The notes: a model not told the origin generated them from the letters alone. A DNA stretch of 64,000 bases from Oscillospiraceae bacterium (GCA_015065865.1 SVPM01000001.1:1-64000), one strand, 5' to 3'; positions 48,161 through 57,995 are shown, numbered from the stretch's first letter. A program made the numbers and translations.

Positions 48161-48163
48161 GTG

Positions 48164-48200
48164 AACGGGCACAAACCGAACGGGTTTGTGCCCGTTTTTT
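48164..48200 (+). terminator. intrinsic terminator
   Basis: AACGGGCACAAACC-gaac-GGGTTTGTGCCCGTTTTTT. Confidence 0.95.
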
Positions 48201-48300
48201 ATGTTCACCCTAAGGAAAGTCGATAATCTAAGGGTTTACTTTGCGCGGGTCTTGTGATATAATCCGTATTGTATACGTGATATTGTTGGGAGAGATTTGT

Positions 48301-48978
48301 GTGAGTATAAAGAAAAAGGTAAAGAAAATTTTGTCGAACCCCACGCTTTTCGGGATATACGTGCGGTTGCATAACGCATGGCAACCGAAAAACAAACTGC
48401 ACGCGAAGGGGTGCAACGTGACCGTCGGCACGGCGCTTATCAAGGGCTTGAAGATCGTGAATCGCGGCAGCGATAACACGGTGGCGATCGGCGACGGCGT
48501 GCGGATCCGTGACTGCGAGATCGTGATCGCGGGCGATCATAACACCGTGTATATTCACGACGGTGCTATGTTGAATCAAGTGGCGATACATATGGAAGAT
48601 GCCAACAACGCGATCACGATCGGTCGGCGTACCAACCTGTGCGGGAAAACGCTGCTTGCCGCGATCGAGGGAACGAAGATTACCATCGGCGAGGATTGTC
48701 TGTTCTCGAGCGATCTGCATTTCCGAACGGGGGATTCCCACTCCATCTTGAATTCGGAGGGGGAGCGCATCAATCCGTCAAAGGATATTGTAATCGAAGA
48801 TCACGTGTGGATCGGCACGAAGGTCACCTGCCTGAAAGGTACGCGGGTGGCGAAAAATTCCATTGTGGCGGCCACCGGTACGCTCAGCCGTGAGTTCACG
48901 GAGGAAAACGTGGTTATCGGCGGTGTGCCGGGAAAAGTGATCAAAACAGGGGTAAATTGGACAGCAAAAAGACTGTAA
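48301..48978 (+). CDS. acyltransferase, left-handed beta-helix (hexapeptide repeat)
   Basis: Repeating hexapeptide pattern and IVIEDHVWIGTKVTCLKGTRVAKNSIVAATGTL; GTG 48301 preferred because TATAAT promoter lies at ~48256. Confidence 0.85.
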   Translation: MSIKKKVKKILSNPTLFGIYVRLHNAWQPKNKLHAKGCNVTVGTALIKGLKIVNRGSDNTVAIGDGVRIRDCEIVIAGDHNTVYIHDGAMLNQVAIHMEDANNAITIGRRTNLCGKTLLAAIEGTKITIGEDCLFSSDLHFRTGDSHSILNSEGERINPSKDIVIEDHVWIGTKVTCLKGTRVAKNSIVAATGTLSREFTEENVVIGGVPGKVIKTGVNWTAKRL

Positions 48979-48982
48979 AACG

Positions 48983-49022
48983 AACACGGAGAAAATCGTT
49001 CGATTTTCTCCGTGTTTTTTTG
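48983..49022 (+). terminator. intrinsic terminator
   Basis: AACACGGAGAAAATCG-tt-CGATTTTCTCCGTGTTTTTTT. Confidence 0.93.
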
Positions 49023-49139
49023 ATTTTAAAAAGAGGCAAGAACGCCGTTTTCTTTTTCATCGTTTTCTTGCACCGTGCGCGCATGTTCGGCATAGTGTGG
49101 GGTGAGGACAAAATGTCCCGATGAATGGAGAGTGACATT

Positions 49140-49325
49140 GTGAGAAACGATATGACAGAACATCTGCACACAGCGGGCGGCTGTGAATGTGACTGGCTTC
49201 CCGTGTTGGCTTTTGTGCCGAAACAGGAACTGGGCGATGTGTATGAGCCGGAATGCGGTTTTTCACGCGGCACCATCTTCCCACCGTTGGATAAACCGTT
49301 TATGACAGGGGGGTGTGCGCGATGA
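49140..49325 (+). CDS. cotJA: spore coat associated protein CotJA
   Basis: LAFVPKQELGDVYEPECGFSRGTIFPPLDKPF; first gene of cotJABC; GTG start with GGAG SD. Confidence 0.88.
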   Translation: MRNDMTEHLHTAGGCECDWLPVLAFVPKQELGDVYEPECGFSRGTIFPPLDKPFMTGGCAR

Positions 49326-49588
49326 ATGCGACGGCAATGACGTCTTGCGGATTGCGCCGCCGTATTGCGGCGTATGATTTCGCTTTGGTGGAAATGAATT
49401 TGTATCTCGATACTCACCCCTGCGATAAAGAAGCGCTGGAATTGATGTATGCTTACCGTCGCAAACGTGCGGAACTGGTGGAGGTATACGAACAGCATTT
49501 CGGTCCGTATGAGGTCACGGCACGCAAGGTGGAAAACCCCGACCGTTGGTCGTGGGTGGATGCACCGTGGCCGTGGGAGATCGCGTGA
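49322..49588 (+). CDS. cotJB: spore coat protein CotJB
   Basis: YDFALVEMNLYLDTHPCDKEALELMYAYRRKRAELVEVYEQHFGP...WSWVDAPWPWE. Confidence 0.93.
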   Translation: MNATAMTSCGLRRRIAAYDFALVEMNLYLDTHPCDKEALELMYAYRRKRAELVEVYEQHFGPYEVTARKVENPDRWSWVDAPWPWEIA

Positions 49589-49603
49589 GAGGAGTGAGTG
49601 ACG

Positions 49604-50212
49604 ATGTGGACTTATGAGAAGAAACTGCAGTATCCCGTATGCATTAAGAACCCCAACCCGAAGATCGCACAGATCGTCATCAGCCAATTCGGCGGTCCCG
49701 ACGGCGAACTGGGGGCTTCTATGCGCTATCTCAGCCAGCGCTATTCCATGCCGTATAACGAGCTTAAGGGATTGTTGACCGACGTCGGCACGGAAGAATT
49801 GGCGCACTTAGAGATGATCTCGGCTATGGTGTTCCAGTTGACCCGCAACCTTACACCTGAAGAGATCAAGCGTGCAGGGTTCGATAAATACTTTGTAGAT
49901 CACACTGCAGCGGTGTATCCGCAGGCGGCATCGGGGCTCCCGTGGCGTGCGGAGTATATCGGCGTGAAGGGTGATGTGTTGACCGATCTGCATGAGGATT
50001 TGGCGGCAGAGCAGAAAGCACGCACCACCTACGATAACCTGCTGCGTTTGATCGACGATCCCGACGTGCGCGATCCGCTGAAGTTCTTGCGCGAGCGTGA
50101 AATAGTGCACTATCAACGCTTCGGCGAAGGTTTGCAACTGGCAAGTGAGCGCTTGAATGCGAAAAACTTCTACGCCTGCAACCCGAGCTTTGACAAAGGC
50201 TGCGGGAAATAA
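49604..50212 (+). CDS. cotJC: manganese catalase-like spore coat protein CotJC
   Basis: MWTYEKKLQYPV...DVGTEELAHLEMISAMVFQL..EREIVHYQRFGE. Confidence 0.95.
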   Translation: MWTYEKKLQYPVCIKNPNPKIAQIVISQFGGPDGELGASMRYLSQRYSMPYNELKGLLTDVGTEELAHLEMISAMVFQLTRNLTPEEIKRAGFDKYFVDHTAAVYPQAASGLPWRAEYIGVKGDVLTDLHEDLAAEQKARTTYDNLLRLIDDPDVRDPLKFLREREIVHYQRFGEGLQLASERLNAKNFYACNPSFDKGCGK

Positions 50213-50220
50213 GCCGTAAA

Positions 50221-50254
50221 AAACAGCCGATGAGTTTTGCTCATCGGCTGTTTG
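50221..50254. terminator. bidirectional terminator
   Basis: AAACAGCCGATGAG-ttttg-CTCATCGGCTGTTT between convergent genes. Confidence 0.85.
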
Positions 50255-50282
50255 GTTATAAAGGCAGACCGAATAAAGGCGA

Positions 50283-51131
50283 TCATGCATCTTCCTGCTT
50301 TATCACGACGGCGGTATCCTTTTGGCGGCCCATATAGGTGCTGCGATATCGCAGCGGCGGCAGACCGTACTTTTGCGAAAAACACTTGGAAAAATAAAAT
50401 TGATCGCAAAAACCGAGTTGATCGCTGATCTCCTTGATGGAACAGGTGGTGTGAAAGAGCAGGTGCTCTGCTTTGATGAACAACTGCGCGTGGATATACT
50501 CCTTCGGCGTGACACCCAAACACGCCTTGAAATCCCGCTGTAATTTACTGCGAGAGACGTTAAACCGCGTGGCAATAATGTCGTTCGTCAACTGTGCGGA
50601 AAGGTTGTCGGAAATATATCCCAACACTTCCTGCATCGGAGCGGCCAGTTTACGGTCGCTTTGATCGTTTGCAAGGACGTCTTTAAGCACGGGAAGAAGA
50701 AGTTGCCACAACAATGGTTTCAGTTCGGCGGGGGCAGAGGGGGCGTTGTCGGTCAGCAGCGTTTTGACCTGTGCGGGGACAGACTCATCCACGGGGAAGG
50801 CAAAAAACTCACGGCATTTTTGAAAAAGATCGTGCTGTTCGCGTATCACCTGCAGGTGCAGGAAGATTTGTTGCATCTTGTCGGGACAGGAGAACGAAAA
50901 ACGCAGACCGGAGGGAATGATATATACAAACCCCTTTTGCAACAGATGCGTTTTCCCGCCTACATGTATATACCCTTCGCCGGATTCCACAAAATACATA
51001 CGGGTGAATGAATGGCGAATGGTATCGCTTTTCCAGTTCACGTCCAAGTCGGCGTAGCCACCCGAAATGACCGAAACGTTTATACGATTGAACAGCAAAA
51101 GGTATTCTTGCGAGAGAAGATGAACCTGCAC
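50283..51131 (-). CDS. AraC family transcriptional regulator
   Basis: N-terminal cupin-like sensor; C-term LTNDIIATRFNVSRSKLQRDFKACLGVTPKEYIHAQLFIKAEHLL...GFCDQFYFSKCFSQKYGLPPLRYR. Confidence 0.94.
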   Translation of the reverse strand: MQVHLLSQEYLLLFNRINVSVISGGYADLDVNWKSDTIRHSFTRMYFVESGEGYIHVGGKTHLLQKGFVYIIPSGLRFSFSCPDKMQQIFLHLQVIREQHDLFQKCREFFAFPVDESVPAQVKTLLTDNAPSAPAELKPLLWQLLLPVLKDVLANDQSDRKLAAPMQEVLGYISDNLSAQLTNDIIATRFNVSRSKLQRDFKACLGVTPKEYIHAQLFIKAEHLLFHTTCSIKEISDQLGFCDQFYFSKCFSQKYGLPPLRYRSTYMGRQKDTAVVIKQEDA

Positions 51132-51163
51132 GGTATGCCCTCCTTTTCGGTTGGTATGTTACC

Positions 51164-51192
51164 AGTATACATAAACCAGCGGGTTTCGTCAA
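51164..51192 (-). promoter_or_regulatory. promoter TTGACG-17-TATACT for araC-type regulator
   Basis: Read on minus strand. Confidence 0.75.
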
Positions 51193-51285
51193 TATGTGCG
51201 ACTCAAAAGCACATAAACGCGCTTGAAAATGACATAGACCCCTTGGGGTTCTGTTGTTATAATAACTGTATGAGGAGGGGATATT

Positions 51286-53244
51286 ATGCGTTTTCGTCAA
51301 GTACATTTGGATTTTCACACCGGCGAGAAAGTCGGCGGTATCGGCGCACGTTTTGATAAGAAGCAGTTTCAAGAGGCGCTCAAAGCCGGTCACGTAGATT
51401 CCATCACCGTGTTTGCCAAGTGCCATCACGGTTGGTCGTATCATCCGTCCAAGGTAGGGCCGGCACATCCCGCGCTTACCTGCAACTTGTTAGGTGAACA
51501 GATCGCCGCCGCACACGAGATCGGGGTGAAAACTCCCGTATATCTTTCGGCGGGATTGGATGAACAAATGGTGTATCAGCACCCTGAATGGTGTTCGATC
51601 GATAAGTATTTCAACCTTGTACGGTACGATTGGGTGGGGTATCGTCCTTTCTGTTTTAACACTCCGTATATGGATTATCTGATGGATCAAGTGCGCGAAG
51701 TGGTGGAGAACTATGATGCGGACGGTATCTTCTTGGATATTGTCGGTGTGCGCCCCTGCCGTTGCTTCGCCTGTGTGAAAGAGATGTTTCGCCGCGGAAT
51801 GGATCCCGAAAACGATGCCGATGTGATGCAACTCGCAGAAGAGGTGTATGCGCGTTATCTGCGCCGTGTACGTGAAACGGTGGACAGTGTAAAACCCGAT
51901 TTGCCCGTGTTCCAAAACTGCGGACACCTGCGCGCGGGCCGTTTGGATCTTTTGCACGGGCAAGAGCATTTGGAACTTGAAAGTTTGCCGACGGGCGGGT
52001 GGGGATACGACCATTTTCCCTTCACGGCGGCGTATGCCCAAACGCTCGGTATGCCGTTCCTCGGTATGACGGGTAAGTTCCACACCAATTGGGGTGAATT
52101 CGGCGGTTACAAGCACCCGAACGCACTGCGTTACGAAACGGCACTCAGCGTGGCGTTCGGTGCCGGTTGTTCGGTGGGGGACCAACTTTCGCCCGACGGT
52201 GAGATGGACGGGCGCACCTACGATATCATTGGTGCGGCGTATGCCGAGATCGAAGAAAAAGAGCCGTGGTTGACCGATTCCGAAGCGGTGGCGGACGTGG
52301 CGGTGCTTTCTACCGAAGGATATTACAACCACTTGATCAAGAATTCATCAGCGGGTATCTCTCTCACCAAAGCGGATACCGGTGCGGGCCGCATTTTGTT
52401 GGAGGGCAAGTATCTCTTCCAAGTGGTGGATTGCCATACCGAACTCGCACCGTATAAGGTGTTGGTTCTGCCCGATTGTATTCGTGTAGATGAAGATCTG
52501 GCGGCGAAACTGCACGCATTCGTGCAGGGCGGCGGTAAACTGCTTGCCAGCGGCAAGTCGGGCTTGTATGCCACGCGTGATGAGTTTGCCTTTGACCTCG
52601 GTGCCCGTTTTGAGGCAGAGGGGGAGTTTACGCCGTCGTATATCCGCCCTGCGTTTGATAATCCCTATAACACGGATTTTATTATGTATCAACCTCACTG
52701 CAAGGTGAGTGCAGTCGGCATTGAACACGCGGCGGCGATCGCCCCGTACTTCAACCGTACACGCGAACATTTCTGTTCGCACCAGCACACGCCCAGCAGT
52801 AAGCAGTATTACGGCGCGGGTATCACCGAAGGGGCGGACGGTATCTACATTGCATGGAACATCTTTGAAGATTATGCCACGAAAGGCGAGTTGATCGCGA
52901 AACAGACGGTTTTGTTTGCGCTGGACCGTCTGTTGGGCGAGGATAAGACGATCACTACCACGCTGGGCAGTGTGGGGGTTGCCACCCTGCGCCGTCAGCC
53001 GAACCGTCGGGTGATGCACCTCTTGTATGCTGCACCTGTCAAACGCGGCGAAAATATTGAAGTGATCGAAGATATCTCCGAGCAGCACAACGTATCTTGC
53101 ACCGTGAAGACGGAAAAGGCACCTGCACGCGTGTATCTTGCACCGCAGAGGGAGGAGATCCCGTTTGCCTATGAGGCAGGCCGTGTGACGTTTACCGTGC
53201 CGCGTATGGAGTGTCACCAGATGGTGGTATTGGAGGATATGTGA
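51286..53244 (+). CDS. glycoside hydrolase, GHL6/GH151-like with beta-galactosidase trimerization-like domain
   Basis: N-terminal TIM-barrel-like VHLDFHT..., NYDADGIFLDIV; C-terminal VLVLPDCIRVDEDLAAKLHAFVQGGGKLLASG as in trimerization domains. Confidence 0.65.
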   Translation: MRFRQVHLDFHTGEKVGGIGARFDKKQFQEALKAGHVDSITVFAKCHHGWSYHPSKVGPAHPALTCNLLGEQIAAAHEIGVKTPVYLSAGLDEQMVYQHPEWCSIDKYFNLVRYDWVGYRPFCFNTPYMDYLMDQVREVVENYDADGIFLDIVGVRPCRCFACVKEMFRRGMDPENDADVMQLAEEVYARYLRRVRETVDSVKPDLPVFQNCGHLRAGRLDLLHGQEHLELESLPTGGWGYDHFPFTAAYAQTLGMPFLGMTGKFHTNWGEFGGYKHPNALRYETALSVAFGAGCSVGDQLSPDGEMDGRTYDIIGAAYAEIEEKEPWLTDSEAVADVAVLSTEGYYNHLIKNSSAGISLTKADTGAGRILLEGKYLFQVVDCHTELAPYKVLVLPDCIRVDEDLAAKLHAFVQGGGKLLASGKSGLYATRDEFAFDLGARFEAEGEFTPSYIRPAFDNPYNTDFIMYQPHCKVSAVGIEHAAAIAPYFNRTREHFCSHQHTPSSKQYYGAGITEGADGIYIAWNIFEDYATKGELIAKQTVLFALDRLLGEDKTITTTLGSVGVATLRRQPNRRVMHLLYAAPVKRGENIEVIEDISEQHNVSCTVKTEKAPARVYLAPQREEIPFAYEAGRVTFTVPRMECHQMVVLEDM

Positions 53245-53250
53245 GAGAGG

Positions 53251-53297
53251 TGCACATTGCATGAGCTGAAGATCGCCGATCTGCAGTGTGCATTTTT
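53251..53297 (+). terminator. intrinsic terminator (first of a tandem)
   Basis: TGCACATTGCA...TGCAGTGTGCA-T5. Confidence 0.75.
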
Positions 53298-53309
53298 CGG
53301 AGTATAAGG

Positions 53310-53351
53310 ATATCCGCTGTGCGGCTTTGACTGCACGGCGGATATTTTTTT
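53310..53351 (+). terminator. intrinsic terminator (second of a tandem)
   Basis: ATATCCGCTGTGC...GCACGGCGGATAT-T6. Confidence 0.85.
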
Positions 53352-53424
53352 GAGCAAATCGGTAGCATTTTTCAAAGTTATGTGATACAATAGACACATT
53401 CGAACGAGAGGAGATGACCGCCCC

Positions 53425-55401
53425 GTGGAAACGCAAAAGAAACCGCGCCGTATTTCTGTGGCGGCGGTGTTCGTCGCCGTTATCCTGTATATGGAATTGG
53501 TGTTGCGCGGGTTGACCTGCGCCGTATTCTTTGACAGCGGACTTTTATTTGTGTTGTTGTACTCCGTGCTCGGCGGTACGCTGACAGCGGCGTTCTGCGC
53601 CTTGTTTTCCCCGCGTGCACGCCGTGTGGCCGAGGGAATAGCCGTCGTCTTTCTATTCGTTCTGTATACCACGCAGGCGGTGTATTATCGCTTTTTTAAC
53701 AAATACCTTATCGTGTACTCTCTTACTTCGGGCGGCGTTACGCAGGTGCTATCGGGGGATATGGCGCGCAACGTGTGGGCAACCATTTTTAATTCGCTCT
53801 TGATCCTGTTGGCACTGGCGTTGCCGATGGTGTTGTATTTTGTGTTTGCGGGGCGGTTTTTTCGCTCGACACAAACGGCGGCACGTCGTTTGTGTCGCTT
53901 TGGTGCTGTGCTGGCGGCACAGGCGGTGTTGCCGTTGGCGATCACGTTGATGCCGCAGATCTCGGCAGCACAGGCGGGTCTGTTTGACCCTAACGATGCG
54001 GTGGACGAATTCGGTTTGTTGCGTACCGAAGTGTTGGACGTGTATTACAACCTGTTGGGAGCACCGCAAAAGTTGGAACTGGAAGAGGAAGTCCCCACCG
54101 CCGCGGTACCGCACCGACAAGCCAACGTATCGTATGTGGATTTTGCGGCGTTGGCTCAAAGTGAAACCGATAAAACGTTCAAGGCGATGCACACGTATTT
54201 TACCGAAAAACAGCCCACCGAAAAGAATGCCTACACGGGTATGTACGCAGGATATAATCTCGTATACGTTGTGGCGGAAGGTTTTTCGCCGTATGCTATT
54301 GACCCTGTGCTGACGCCCACGCTGTATACGATGCGGGAGGACGGATTCGATTTTCAAAACTTTTATACGCCCATTTGGGGCGTGTCCACGTCGGACGGTG
54401 AATACACCGCCTGCACGGGATTGATCCCCAAAGCCGGTGTGTGGAGTTTTTATGAATCGCACGATAACTATATGCCGTATAGTTTGGGGAATATGTTCCG
54501 CACCCACGGAGTGCGAAATGTATTTGCCTATCACAACAACAGTCATTCCTACTATCACCGCGATCTTTCGCACCCGAATATGGGATATACATACACCGGT
54601 ATGGGCAGTGGGGTGGAGGCATACGTGCAAAACGTATGGCCGCAATCCGATCTGGAGATGGTGGCGGGGTCACTGTCGGAGTATCTTCGGGCGGACGAGC
54701 CGTTTCACGCGTACTATATGACGGTGAGCGGTCATTTGGATTACGATCGCAAGACCAACGCGATGGTGGAGAAAAACTGGGCGTTGGTTGAGGATCTGAA
54801 TTGCAGCGACACCTTGAAGGCATACTATGCTTGTAACATCGAATTGGACCGCGCGATGGAACGTCTGTTGGCGGAGTTGCGTGCCGCCGGTGCGGAAGAA
54901 AAAACCGTGATCGCCATCACACCCGACCATTATCCTTACGGCTTGGAGCAAGAAACGGGTGGTCGGTATGCCCTGTGGGAAGAATTGCTTGGGCATGAGG
55001 TGGATACTGCGTTTGAACTGTATAAAAGTTGTTTTTTGCTGTATTGTGCGGGCACTGAAAACCCGCCCACGGTGGAAAAAGTGTGTTATTCCGCCGACAT
55101 TCTGCCCACGCTTCTCAATCTGTTTGGCTTTGAGTACGATTCTCGCTTGCTGACGGGGCAGGATATACTGTCCCGTGCAGAGGGATTGGTAATGTTTGAT
55201 AACGGTTCGTTTATGACCGATTACGGGCGGTACAACGCCGATATGGACGAATTCATCGTGACGGCACGGGATCGCCTTGCCACCGAAGCGGCAGCAAAGC
55301 GGTATTGCGCGGATATGCAAGCGCGGGTGAACAATCACTTCAAAATAGCGGCGAAGATTTTGGAAACGGACTATTACCGGCATATTTTTCGAAGGAGATA
55401 G
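53425..55401 (+). CDS. LTA synthase-like sulfatase-family membrane protein
   Basis: N-terminal TM segments; NLVYVVAEGFSPYAI, GVSTSDGEYTACTGLIP (putative Thr nucleophile), ITPDHYPYG. Confidence 0.87.
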   Translation: METQKKPRRISVAAVFVAVILYMELVLRGLTCAVFFDSGLLFVLLYSVLGGTLTAAFCALFSPRARRVAEGIAVVFLFVLYTTQAVYYRFFNKYLIVYSLTSGGVTQVLSGDMARNVWATIFNSLLILLALALPMVLYFVFAGRFFRSTQTAARRLCRFGAVLAAQAVLPLAITLMPQISAAQAGLFDPNDAVDEFGLLRTEVLDVYYNLLGAPQKLELEEEVPTAAVPHRQANVSYVDFAALAQSETDKTFKAMHTYFTEKQPTEKNAYTGMYAGYNLVYVVAEGFSPYAIDPVLTPTLYTMREDGFDFQNFYTPIWGVSTSDGEYTACTGLIPKAGVWSFYESHDNYMPYSLGNMFRTHGVRNVFAYHNNSHSYYHRDLSHPNMGYTYTGMGSGVEAYVQNVWPQSDLEMVAGSLSEYLRADEPFHAYYMTVSGHLDYDRKTNAMVEKNWALVEDLNCSDTLKAYYACNIELDRAMERLLAELRAAGAEEKTVIAITPDHYPYGLEQETGGRYALWEELLGHEVDTAFELYKSCFLLYCAGTENPPTVEKVCYSADILPTLLNLFGFEYDSRLLTGQDILSRAEGLVMFDNGSFMTDYGRYNADMDEFIVTARDRLATEAAAKRYCADMQARVNNHFKIAAKILETDYYRHIFRRR

Positions 55402-55412
55402 GGTGAGTAACC

Positions 55413-55904
55413 ATGACGAGTGAACGATATCGGCGTATCAGTGCGCCGTTTCGCGGCAAGCGCGCCGCATGGATACCACGTGCCGACCGCGTGCTGACGG
55501 CGATCACCTATCTCAGTTACCCGTTGCTGATCGCGTTTGTATGGTGGCAGAGCGGACAGATTCCGTGGCGTGCACTGTGGGTGCCTGCCTCGTGGCTGAT
55601 ACTGGTCTCGCTTACCCGCCGCCTGCTTAACCGTCCGCGCCCGTATGAGCGTCTGAATATCGAGCCGCTGATCCTAAAAGACACCGAAGGGCGTGCAATG
55701 CCCAGTCGGCACGCATTTTCGGTGTGGGTGATCGCGGTAACGGCGTGGTGGTTGCTGCCGCCGCTCGGTGCGGTGCTCGGTGCGACGGCGGTGCTTTTGT
55801 GCGCTATCCGTGTACTCGGCGGTGTGCACGACGAATGGGATGTCACGGTGGGTGCGCTTGTGGGGATCGTCGCAGGTGTGCTCGGTTATTGGATCATAAT
55901 ATAA
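55413..55904 (+). CDS. PAP2-family phosphatase
   Basis: RRLLNRPRPYE, MPSRHAFSVWV, GVHDEWDVTVGALVG. Confidence 0.9.
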   Translation: MTSERYRRISAPFRGKRAAWIPRADRVLTAITYLSYPLLIAFVWWQSGQIPWRALWVPASWLILVSLTRRLLNRPRPYERLNIEPLILKDTEGRAMPSRHAFSVWVIAVTAWWLLPPLGAVLGATAVLLCAIRVLGGVHDEWDVTVGALVGIVAGVLGYWIII

Positions 55905-55937
55905 AAAATCGGCTTTCATTCGAAAGCCGATTTTTTT
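55904..55937. terminator. bidirectional terminator
   Basis: AAAAATCGGCTTTC-attc-GAAAGCCGATTTTT between convergent genes. Confidence 0.9.
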
Positions 55938-55940
55938 GTG

Positions 55941-57008
55941 TTAATCCAGTTTCATATCGCCGGTTTTTACCCAGCCGATCATACGCAATATCTCGTTGAA
56001 CACAAACGAGAGAAGGGCGGGCAGAACAAAGCAGGTGAGCACCAAACCGATCCATTGCAGAGCACCGATCGTCGGCCCGTGATAACCGTTTACCGGATCA
56101 AGCCAACCGAGGACCATACCGATGGGGCCGAGCAGACCGCAGGTGCCCATACCGGAGTTGATGGCGGCACCGTACATCTGCAGATCAAACACACACACCG
56201 CGAGCGGGCCGGTGATGGCCGAAGCCAGTGTGGGGGCGATCCAAATTTGCGGACGGCGCAGAATGTTCGGCATCTGGAGCATACTGGTGCCGATACCTTG
56301 CGACATCACGCCGCCCCAGCCGTTTTCACGGAAACTGATGGTGGCAAACCCGACCATTTGTGCACAGCTCCCTGCGACTGCCGCCGCACCCGCAATGGCA
56401 AGCCCTTCGGAACTGCCCACGGCCGCGTGGCTGCCCGTGAGCACCAAACCCGCACAAATGGCGGCGGAGGAGATCGGCAGTGTCAGACAAATGCCCACCA
56501 CGACCGATACGAGGATACCCATTACAAGCGGTGCTTGCCATGCCGCCCATCCGATGAATCGGCTGACATAGCCCACCAGCGTGCCTATGTACGGTGCTAC
56601 CCAAATGGAGAGCGCGCCACCCACCAACACGGTGGTAAACGGCGTGACCAAAATATCCACCTTGGTTTTCTTGGAAACCAACATACCGCATTCGACCGCG
56701 ACGATGGCAATGAAGAACACGGCGAGCGGACCGCCCGCACCGCCCAAGGAGTTTGCGGCATTGCCCACGGCCGCCGCCGAGAAGATCACCAAAGGATCGG
56801 CTTTCAGTGAGTAGGCGATAGCGGCCGCCATCGCCGGACCGGCCATCGCTTGTGCAAATTTGCCGATCACGGTGAAGAACTCACAGTGCGGTATCATCCC
56901 CAAAGCGGTGAAGATGGTGCCGATGAGCAGGGAGGCGAACAACCCCAGTGCCATCGCACCCATCGCTTGAATGAAGTACCGATGTAACAGTTTTTTGACA
57001 CGTTCCAT
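55941..57008 (-). CDS. PTS transporter subunit IIC (PTS_EIIC_2-like)
   Basis: GKFAQAMAGPAMAAAIAYSLKADPLVIFSAAAVGNAANSLGGAGGPLAVFFIAIVAVECGMLVSKKTKVDILVTP. Confidence 0.82.
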   Translation of the reverse strand: MERVKKLLHRYFIQAMGAMALGLFASLLIGTIFTALGMIPHCEFFTVIGKFAQAMAGPAMAAAIAYSLKADPLVIFSAAAVGNAANSLGGAGGPLAVFFIAIVAVECGMLVSKKTKVDILVTPFTTVLVGGALSIWVAPYIGTLVGYVSRFIGWAAWQAPLVMGILVSVVVGICLTLPISSAAICAGLVLTGSHAAVGSSEGLAIAGAAAVAGSCAQMVGFATISFRENGWGGVMSQGIGTSMLQMPNILRRPQIWIAPTLASAITGPLAVCVFDLQMYGAAINSGMGTCGLLGPIGMVLGWLDPVNGYHGPTIGALQWIGLVLTCFVLPALLSFVFNEILRMIGWVKTGDMKLD

Positions 57009-57034
57009 TTTGACATCCTACCTTCCGTAAGTGG

Positions 57035-57883
57035 TTATCGCTTTCTTCGTCGGTGACAATTTTCGTGTAACCACACGTTCACCTCGGCACCGACAAAGAA
57101 GATGTACATACAAAAATACAACCAAAGCAGTGAAAACATCACAACGGACAAACTGCCGTAATACGCCGCGCGGCCGCCGACGGTGTTGAGATAGGCGGAA
57201 TACAGGGTGGAATATCCCACCCAGCCGCCGGCCGCCAATAAGGCCCCCGGCGTTTGGCGCAAACACCGTGTCCACTCACGGGTGGTGGCCACATACAGTA
57301 GCCAAAACACCAAAAACAGCACGGCAAACGATACCACCAGTTGCCCGCCGCGTTTGAATACCGCGGCAGTCGCAAGCCACGGCACCGATTTGGAGAGCCA
57401 ATCCAACACCACGCCGCCGAATGCGAGAAAAGCCAACACGATGGTCAGCAGAACAAAAAAGAACAACACATACACGGAAGCCAGCAGGCGCATCACCACA
57501 TATCCGCGGGTGCGGCGGATACCGTAAATACGGTCGAGTCCGCGCATCAGCGCCACCGACCCGCGCGAAGATGACCACAGTGCGAGCACGGCGGTGATGA
57601 CCGTTACCGTCACGCGCGGTGAGGGGTACAACTCTTCCAAAATGCTTTGCATAAAATCCGCGATCACGGCAGGAATGATCTGCACAAAGGTGTTGGTGAT
57701 CTGCGCTTGGGTGAACGGCAGATGAGGCAGTGAGGACAAAAGCAACAGCGCCGAAGGGAAAAACGAGATGACCACAAACAAGGTCGCCTCGGCGGCGTAG
57801 GCATCCACCGCATTGGTTTGGTTGCGTTTTGCAAAATCGCGCAGGATGTGCCAACCGTGCCGCCACCGTATCATTGCCGCCAC
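57035..57883 (-). CDS. YihY/virulence factor BrkB family membrane protein
   Basis: RNQTNAVDAYAAEATLFVVISFFPSALLLLSSLPHLP; GGRAAYYGSLSVVMFSLLWLYFCMYIFFVGAEVN. Confidence 0.9.
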   Translation of the reverse strand: MAAMIRWRHGWHILRDFAKRNQTNAVDAYAAEATLFVVISFFPSALLLLSSLPHLPFTQAQITNTFVQIIPAVIADFMQSILEELYPSPRVTVTVITAVLALWSSSRGSVALMRGLDRIYGIRRTRGYVVMRLLASVYVLFFFVLLTIVLAFLAFGGVVLDWLSKSVPWLATAAVFKRGGQLVVSFAVLFLVFWLLYVATTREWTRCLRQTPGALLAAGGWVGYSTLYSAYLNTVGGRAAYYGSLSVVMFSLLWLYFCMYIFFVGAEVNVWLHENCHRRRKR

Positions 57884-57995
57884 CGCCTTCGAAAAAAGTC
57901 AGTGGTAGTGTATGTTGTTGTTTGGCGAAATATGCCATTTAACGTATGCATTATTATATCACAAACGAAAAAAATATGCAAGATACGATTTGCAA

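Noticed and set aside
48241-48300. ATG 48241 as start of the hexapeptide acyltransferase
   Set aside because: A TTTACT-17-TATAAT promoter lies across it (TATAAT ~48256); GTG 48301 is preferred.
49060-49124. sigma-E/sigma-K promoter upstream of cotJA (CATAGTGT at ~49091)
   Set aside because: Expected biologically, but I could not find a convincing -35 at the right spacing, so it is not called.
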